Shown here piece by piece: positions 57,400 through 64,000 of a stretch of 64,000 nucleotides of DNA (its first letter is position 1; each line of letters begins with the position of its first letter). The translations under genes were made by a program, and so were the position numbers. The stretch is from assembly GCF_030272615.1 (NCBI RefSeq), contig NC_081413.1:187516669-187580668 (forward strand), given 5' to 3'. A model generated the notes under the pieces. That model searched no databases. It was not told the DNA's origin and was given only the letters and a program-made list of their open reading frames with translations. The DNA comes from Cryptomeria japonica. Taxonomy: Eukaryota; Streptophyta; Pinopsida; Cupressales; Cupressaceae.

Positions 57400-58740
57400 A
57401 TAGAGCTTAGCAATTGAATCTAGTAAAGCGCTACTTTCGCATGAATAATCAAAAATTTCTTTTTTTATGATAGTGAACTTAATCCTCTATTCATCATTAT
57501 AAGTCTCTTTTTCCACTTGAAGTTTAAACATGTATTTGTTGAAAAGGGCATTTTTGTATGATGTCTACAAACTTAACATTATCTTGTTCTTCATGCTTCA
57601 ATATGTTTAATTCCTTTGTCATAACATCCATAATTTATTTTGTTAGTTCTTCAAAATAAATTATCCAAGTGAAAGTAGCATGATCTTGCACTTTGCATTG
57701 AAGTATATATCTATAATCACTTTCAAGGAAACTCTTATCACATCTTCCACAACACCGATTACCATTTACATTACTAGTCACCTTATTTTTGCATTGCCTA
57801 CCTCCAATATTCAAGGGGAAAGCTATGTAATATAAATCATCCACCTTTATGATAGATAAGGTAGATTTTATCACTATCCAATAAGGTTTATCATATTTAC
57901 CTTTTTCCTCATCCTCAATTTGTGTAATATCTTTTAACATTCTAGTTTGTGTTAGAATGAGTTTTCTTCTATAATAGAATGAGAATTTAGATTATATATC
58001 AAACCAATATCTTGATTATTGTGACTTTAGAAGATCTAAATTTATAAGAAGTTGGGTTGTGATAATCGTTGCTACAAATTTTCCACCAAAATTATTAATT
58101 TGTGTAGCCTTTATAGCGAGAATGAGGAAAGTTCCTAAATTGCATATTTCCTGGAGTTGTTGGTCTTTCTTATTGCAGAAACCACCCTACATTGTTAACT
58201 CCACCATACAAGTTGACATGTCTTTTAGTTGAAGAGTTATTTTTTGTGTTTATGTGGCATTCTTTTTAATATTATGGTTGGTGGATTGATTGATAAAAAC
58301 AACATCAATAATATCAATCATAGAATATTTTCATGTTCTCAACTTCACTTATTGTTGTGAAATGGAACAATTGTTTTGGTATAAAGCTATCCTCCTCCAA
58401 ACACAACTCAACTATTGAATTACTTTCTTAAAAAAAATCTCAATCATTCTTTAAATGGTTGGAACTCTTTTTTGTAGGTTTGAGTCTCCCTTTGAGATTG
58501 TAAACACTCTCCCAATGTCTATGTGATCATAAAATTGTTCTACAACAACATTAAAACATATTACTCTTATTTCACCACCATCAAAATCAGCCAAGTTAAA
58601 ACTAAAAACTTTTCCATCTCCTTTTGTATTGTTAAAATGGAGAAGTTTACCCTTTTTAGCGAACCTTGCATTTATTGTCTATCTTTACAAATTCAATGTT
58701 GCAATAGGAACGATTCTTGTAGGAGCTTTCTTGCAACAAT
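57400..58740 (-). pseudogene. RPA70-like single-strand DNA-binding protein, broken
   Basis: On the minus strand the order matches the large subunit of replication protein A. DBD-A comes first (58735-58470: PIATLNL, KKGKLLHFNN, GDGKVFSFNLADFDGGEIRV, VVEQFYDHIDIGRVFTISKG). DBD-B follows (58440-58040: SIVELCLEEDSFIP, TQKITLQLKDMS, NNFGGKFVATII), then DBD-C (57940-57640, an open 101-codon frame: GGRQCKNKVTS, CCGRCDKSF, DYRYILQCKVQDHATFTW), and a C-terminal helix region down to about 57403. The zinc ribbon has lost its first Cys (AFP for ACP). There are several stops and shifts, and no introns across 1.3 kb. Plant Helitrons often carry RPA-like genes, and RepHel pieces lie downstream in the same direction, so I read it as Helitron cargo. 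A decayed host RPA1 copy is the alternative. Confidence 0.75.
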
Positions 58741-60380
58741 TAGGGAATCATATGTAGAGTTGGTAAGATTCATCTCTATGTCATCATAATGAGGAAATAT
58801 TATTTAATAGAAAATTTTGGCTTCATGAAGAAAGACTATAATCCCTATACAAGATCAAATCAACAAATCCATATCAATAGATTATAAAATTTAAAATTAG
58901 GATGTTCTTGCAAAAATGGAAGAGAGTTATCTTTTCCTAAATTATAATAATTTAAGAATTGCCATATGAAAATAAAACTTATAAGTAGTTCAAGCTTCAA
59001 ACTTCAAAAAAAATTGATTTTGGTTTTATTTTGAGGATGAATACAAGTTGATACTTAACAATTGAATCCATTTAGCATAGGACTCCTTTATGCACCTAGG
59101 CTACATCTTTTAATGTTGGTTTGAAATTTCCATTAGGTTTCTATTATTAATGATTGGAATTCATAAATGAGTGTACACATCAAAGTCTATTTTAGCAGTG
59201 AGAAGACTTTGTCGTGTATTGAAGTAATTTTTTTATTAATCAAATAATTGTGACTTGCAATAGAGTATGCTCTTTGATTCAATAAAATAATGAATTTTCA
59301 ACATTTTTTTGTTGCAAGTGAGCCTTGACTTTCCATTCATAAGCTTAAATATCACAACCGATTGCATATTATTTTTCAACTTCAAAGTCCTAAAAAATGA
59401 AGCTTGATAAGTTCCACTTAATTTAAAGTCATACCATGACAAATCTTCAATTATTATTTTCATTTCCTTGTGTTGGTGTAAGATTGAATTGGAACTTATG
59501 GTATTAAATTATGGTACTCATCTTATTGTTGACATTGCTAAAAAGGGAACTATAGTTATTCGCATTTGTATATAATATGTTTAACCTTAATACTCAATAA
59601 TACCAATTGACATTTGTGTAGATAATATAAATTAAGCATCTCACTGCACAAATGTTATCTAAAATTTTTTTTTTACCAAATGTTAGCAAAACTTTGTATA
59701 TGATTTATTTTTATCAAATGATGTCAATAGTTCCAAATCCTATTGTAGTTAGCACATTTTCTGAAATGCCTAATTGATCGAATACATATTAGTGAATTTT
59801 TAGTCTTGTTTCATAAACTTAGATTTTCCCTTACATCATATATTAGAACCATGTTCCAACATCTTCCTTAAAAATATTGAAAATTTTGCAATCCTGTACC
59901 AATGGTCATAATTTTAATATAGCATTTGCTAATTAATGTTTTCCTAAAAAATAATTAAATAATTAAGGGAAATGCATGAGTAACAATTCATTGAAATAAT
60001 CTACTCAAATTGTGTCTTGTGTTGTAAGAAATTCTTGTAGGTGTGGATCACAAGTATTTATTTAGCAGTGATTTGTAGTTCTATCATCTAGTTTAACTAA
60101 ATAAAGATAGGTAGAGAAAAGATAACATTAGTGGTCGTTGTTGTGAAAAGTGTATCACAAGATTATATGACAATTTTGATCATGGCACATAAAACTGCAA
60201 TAAGTGGGAAAACAATTTATTCTAATGATGATTCAACCCTAAATTTCACCTATCGGTCAACCAACGAGAAAAGCAACGGGGATTACCAAAGTTTCACTTA
60301 TTGTCAAATATTTAGCAATAACTTCAACCATTTTCTTTAAAATTTGTCAAGCATAATTATGAATAAATTAATTTAGTGGA
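58741..60380. other. AT-rich stretch upstream of the RPA-like gene
   Basis: No gene recognised. A minus-strand frame of 75 codons (59463-59236) is open, and its first residues (EMKIIIEDLSWYDF) faintly recall the N-terminal fold of RPA70, but not well enough to call. A plus-strand frame at 60131-60340 has no recognisable feature. Confidence 0.3.
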
Positions 60381-60690
60381 AGTTAATCAGAGCCCTTTCA
60401 ACCATTCACTGGGATCCTTTGGATCTAAGGAGGGCTCTCTACTTTTGTCCAAGCTTTGAATTTAAAATGCTAATTCAAGTTTACATAATAGAAAGTTTAT
60501 GAAGTACACAAAATTATTTCTTTTCACAAGATGATGTAAATCAAAGCTCTTTTGGCCATTCAATAGGATCATTTGGATCTAAGGAGGGCTCTGTATTTGT
60601 GTCCAAGTTTTAAATTTAAAACGCTAATGGAAGTTTACACAATAGAAAGTTTATGAAGTACACATAATTGTTTATTTTCACAAGATGATG
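60381..60690. repeat. Tandem duplication, two units of about 155 bp
   Basis: Units 60381-60535 and 60536-60690 share GGATCTAAGGAGGGCTCT, GAAAGTTTATGAAGTACACA and TTTTCACAAGATGATGT in the same order with many point differences. It is an old direct duplication and non-coding. Confidence 0.8.
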
Positions 60691-63022
60691 TTTTGTGAGT
60701 GCTTACAAAGAATTTGTTTTATTTAGAATGTGAAAGAGCTTGCAAAATTTACCATTGATATATCAGTATGTTATATAATTATGCATTCACTCTTGTTCAT
60801 TTCTCTCCCGATTTATTAAACAAGTACCAAAATAACTTTGTAGGTGTAAATTTACATGTATTTGCAAAGCTATTAACTGATGGTTTGGTTGTATACTCAT
60901 CACAATTTCTTGGTTCATCCTAGAACACCTCTATCTGGCATTTTCTCTAGCTAATAACATTCCCAATAAATTTACCCCTTTTCATTTTCACCATAATTAA
61001 TGCCTTAGGAGATATTGAAAATTTGCAGTAGGGCCATTATGTTGGCACCATTAAGACTCTAACAATATATGTATCCTAGAATTTCAAGATGTTTAATATG
61101 AATTTTCTTCATCTAGTTAAGTCTAGTACTATAGATGAGAGGTATCAAGTGGCAATATGTAGTTGTCATCTCTTTGGACTAGACACTAATTCATTATGGC
61201 TAAATTTAATAGGTTATATTGAAAGTAAAGTTTATCTAAGGCTCTTATGCCTACCAATCCAAGGACCATATTTTATTTTGATAATTCAAAAACTTCTCCA
61301 AAAAGTGGAAGTGCCCCTTTCCCTACTTTCATTTCCACGTGGGTTTAAAATATTGCCAGTTGATAAGATACAATCTTTTGTAATAGTATTTTCAATCAAG
61401 GAGAGCCTTTGAAGGTGTCACTTTTGATATTTACTTTCAAACCTCTCAAAGCCATCTCTATTGATGGATAAGAGACATTTTTATACCAAAATGGGTTCTT
61501 GAATTCAAACAATCTGATTTGGTTGAATTATCTTCCATAGTCACAAAAAATTATACACCAACTTCTCATAAAATAAGATTTACTTCTATTTTTATAATCA
61601 CTGAAAATAACTTGTGAAGCTTCTAAACATGTAAGAATATTAATTATTACTTTCCACTAACTCCTAGAAAAGCTTAAGGATTTGTGGTTGAAAAAGTGAA
61701 CTTTGAGAAGTTTGTTGGCTCCTAATACGTTGATATCTATAATATGTCCCTAAAATTTCACCAACTCAATTAACTTCCTCAAATCTACAATTTTCACATT
61801 CTTTTGTTGACTTTCGTTAAAACTAAATAGTTAACTCTAACATGTTGTGCATACATGGGTGTGTAGATGAGTTCACGGTCTACCCAATTCATGTTGATAA
61901 AGCTTGTAATGTCATATTTACTATTGAACATTACATCATCATTGTAAATTATGTTCTATGCATTTCAAAAAATTGAAAATTATTATTTATTAATTATTGT
62001 AATTTGTCCCTAAAATCTTATATGTTTTTTCTTTGACTCTGTTCTCATGTCTTGTCATCAAAATTCAAAGAAAAAAAACTATTTATAAGAAAGTTGCAAT
62101 ATGGAGTTCTATGAAAAACAACAAGAAATAATCTTAGTCTTTTTCATAGATTTGAAGAAGTGCACAAATTTCATGGATAAATAATTTATAGTCCTTCAAG
62201 ACTTACAAGGGGGTTACTACAAAGGTAAAGCTAATTGTAAAAAATATGTTAAAAAAAAAAAATCTAAGTTATAATTATATGAATTAGCTTGGATTATTCA
62301 AATACTAAGCCTTTGAATGATGCTATTGCAGTTCTATAAAAGTTTTTGTTAAATCTTCTAGTTAGCTTTTCTATACTTTGTATTCTTTTTGGACTATTTA
62401 AATATGAGAGACTATTATTTATCTTCCCACTAGTTCATTTCTATTATTCCTCCATTATTTCCTCTTGCATTGTCTTACTACTTTATTCATCATTTTTTAC
62501 TACACTCCCTTTTCTTTGCTGCTCAAATTGTTCTGCCTTTTAATTTTTATCAAATTCTTTTCACTTTGTTGCAATTATTTTAAACTACATATAATTTGAA
62601 CTTCATTCTTGATAATTTCTTTCCACAACACCTCATCTCTTGCTAAATTTTCATTTAGAAATTTCCATTTTTCAAAGTTGTTTAGTGTTATCCTCTCACC
62701 TCTAATGTCTTGCATTCTTCGAGCACTTGCACCCTCTTTTTCAATGTATCAATCTTATTGTGAACACTACCTCTAAGGTTGAATCTAATCTTCTTTTTCT
62801 ACTTAAAAAAATCTTAAAACAAACCATATAAAGATGCATTCATAACAAAGATTGAAAGAAAGGAAATACATTACAATCTAATGAAAATCAATATGTTGAT
62901 AAACAAAGTGCGGTACCATGGCAAGTTACTTACCTCAAGATTTTGCCCAAATTATGTCGTCTCATTAGCAAAATGTTAAGATTGTTTCAGTTGCCTAGAT
63001 GATAACAAAGATAGAGAAAATG
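60691..63022. other. AT-rich stretch, no gene assigned
   Basis: Two minus-strand peptide-like stretches occur. One is about 61512-61402 (RLFEFKNPFWYKNVSYPSIE, then MALRGLKVNIKSDTFKGS). The other is about 62735-62590 (ASARRMQDIRGERITLNNFE, then KWKFLNENLARDEVLWKEII). I know no family for either, and stops flank both. The plus-strand frames at 61089-61412 and 62346-62543 overlap or neighbour these and are not supported. Confidence 0.25.
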
Positions 63023-63339
63023 TGTCAAAGGAATTTAACATATTGCACAGCATAACTTAATAGACATGCATACAAAATATGAATTCATAACTCACCAACC
63101 AACAAAAAAATGTTCACAATGCACAAAAAATGCAGGGAATAAACCACAAAAACAATAATCTACTTACAACCAAAGTACAATTTATGTCAAGGAAATAACA
63201 TAATGCATGATAATTTCATTGACATGCATGCAAAATATGGATTTATAAGTCACTAACCAATATAAAAATGTTCACTCGTAGGAAATACAAAGAATAAACC
63301 ACAAAAGAAAAATACACTTACAACCAAAGTACAATTTTC
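63023..63339. repeat. Tandem duplication, two units of about 160 bp
   Basis: Units 63023-63185 and 63186-63339 share GACATGCAT.CAAAATATG, AAAAATGTTCAC, GAATAAACCACAAAA and ACTTACAACCAAAGTACAAT in order. Imperfect, non-coding. Confidence 0.8.
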
Positions 63340-64000
63340 AACATGTTGTTGATTATCCCACATAACTATTACATCTAAGAAAAAATCATTGTAGAAGCTC
63401 CAGTTACTCAAACTAAATAATGTTCACCTCATGAAGGAATCTTGCTTTGGAAACTCACATGGTAAGAAATATGAAGATTATTGCTAGGGTAGAGGTTGGA
63501 TTCCCTATGCTACTAGGTTGTTTGGAAGGGTTAAATTTGAAGGATTTCTAAATTTATAAATCATTAAAATTTTCTCATAACTTATTGAACAACAATGTTG
63601 AAAGAAGGCTAAATATATTATTAAAAAATGTTGTTGCAAGACTGATGTGTAAGCAGTGTACATATAAAAAAGAATACATAAACTTCATTGTTCTAAACAA
63701 AGCATAAACAAACTATTCTAAACATAGAATTAATTTATACATTTGAATGCATGAAGATGTCTTATTACAACCACAAGCTAACTAGACTAACTACAAGTAG
63801 ATTGGGCCATGCATTACACATTGGATCCATACTCAAATAGAACTAAAAATAAAATTGATTTTAACTTCTAACAATACTGCACATGCAATATAAAAAAAAA
63901 AAAAAGAGTCAGTTTTAAAGCAAGACAGATTATGAGTTCTTATTTTCATGCATTTAGGTGTCACAAGCACATCAAATTAAATGCTTATGTTTTTATTAAT
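63340..64000. other. AT-rich end of window, nothing assigned
   Basis: No frame, repeat edge or LTR terminus that I can support. An A-run lies at about 63891-63905. Confidence 0.4.

Noticed and set aside
59236-59463. N-terminal domain of the RPA-like gene
   Set aside because: Only a faint resemblance over about 14 residues; too weak to call.
62880-63022. Possible host exon on the minus strand with splice-like edges near 62935 and 62995
   Set aside because: All three frames of the 61-base segment contain stops, so it is not a coding exon as it stands.
1-64000. tRNA, rRNA or other RNA genes
   Set aside because: I saw no cloverleaf with A and B boxes or rRNA core; tRNA-like words occur only as retroelement primer sites.

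Overview
This looks like plant nuclear DNA from a large, repeat-dominated genome; a gymnosperm is my guess, not proven. It is AT-rich, has no intact host gene and no RNA gene that I can see, and is built almost wholly of nested transposable elements. I use letters A-K for the elements.

Layout. Positions 1-209 are the edge of a minus-strand LTR whose body lies off the window. Positions 210-1300 are unassigned. Element A (about 1301-41802, plus strand) is a Ty3/gypsy element of Tat/Ogre type. Its protease, archaeal-type RNase H and integrase remnants are recognisable, but Gag and the core of reverse transcriptase are missing. Four blocks sit inside A. C (3574-10884) is a full-length Copia element. 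F (11085-19957) is a minus-strand solo LTR that was itself hit by D (11324-18946). E (22042-28717) is a minus-strand full-length Copia element. B (33361-41354) sits inside A's 3' LTR. Element A in turn lies in the tail of a gypsy element K, whose 3' LTR is 42109-43239.

From 43240 to at least 58740 the underlying DNA, read on the minus strand, looks like a decayed Helitron. An RPA70-like single-strand DNA-binding gene (58740-57400) is followed by pieces of the N-terminal part of a RepHel protein (47517-47230 and 43870-43240). This DNA is split by gypsy LTR I (44073-47229, holding solo LTR H at 45211-46857), solo LTR J (48052-49353) and G (49603-57238). G is a gypsy element with Gag and protease but no reverse transcriptase or integrase. 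Positions 58741-64000 hold no gene I can name, but two tandem duplications.

The most interesting system is the pair D and B. Both have Copia-type LTRs, a tRNA-iMet-type primer site and a polypurine tract. Both lack all pol domains. Both carry a coiled-coil protein with CCHC zinc knuckles, followed by a second open reading frame of about 1,100 codons. The two second-frame products are homologous to each other (helical N-terminal domain, Lys-rich linker, second conserved domain, coiled-coil tail) but match no family I know. D shares a 38-base polypurine tract/LTR junction with C, so D was probably moved by enzymes of C-type elements. In C and D, 22 of the 25 internal stop codons are TAG and none is TGA, often where a conserved Gln is expected. 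That fits decay of methylated CAG sites. Insertion order follows from nesting: Helitron before K, K before A, A before C, F, E and B, and F before D.
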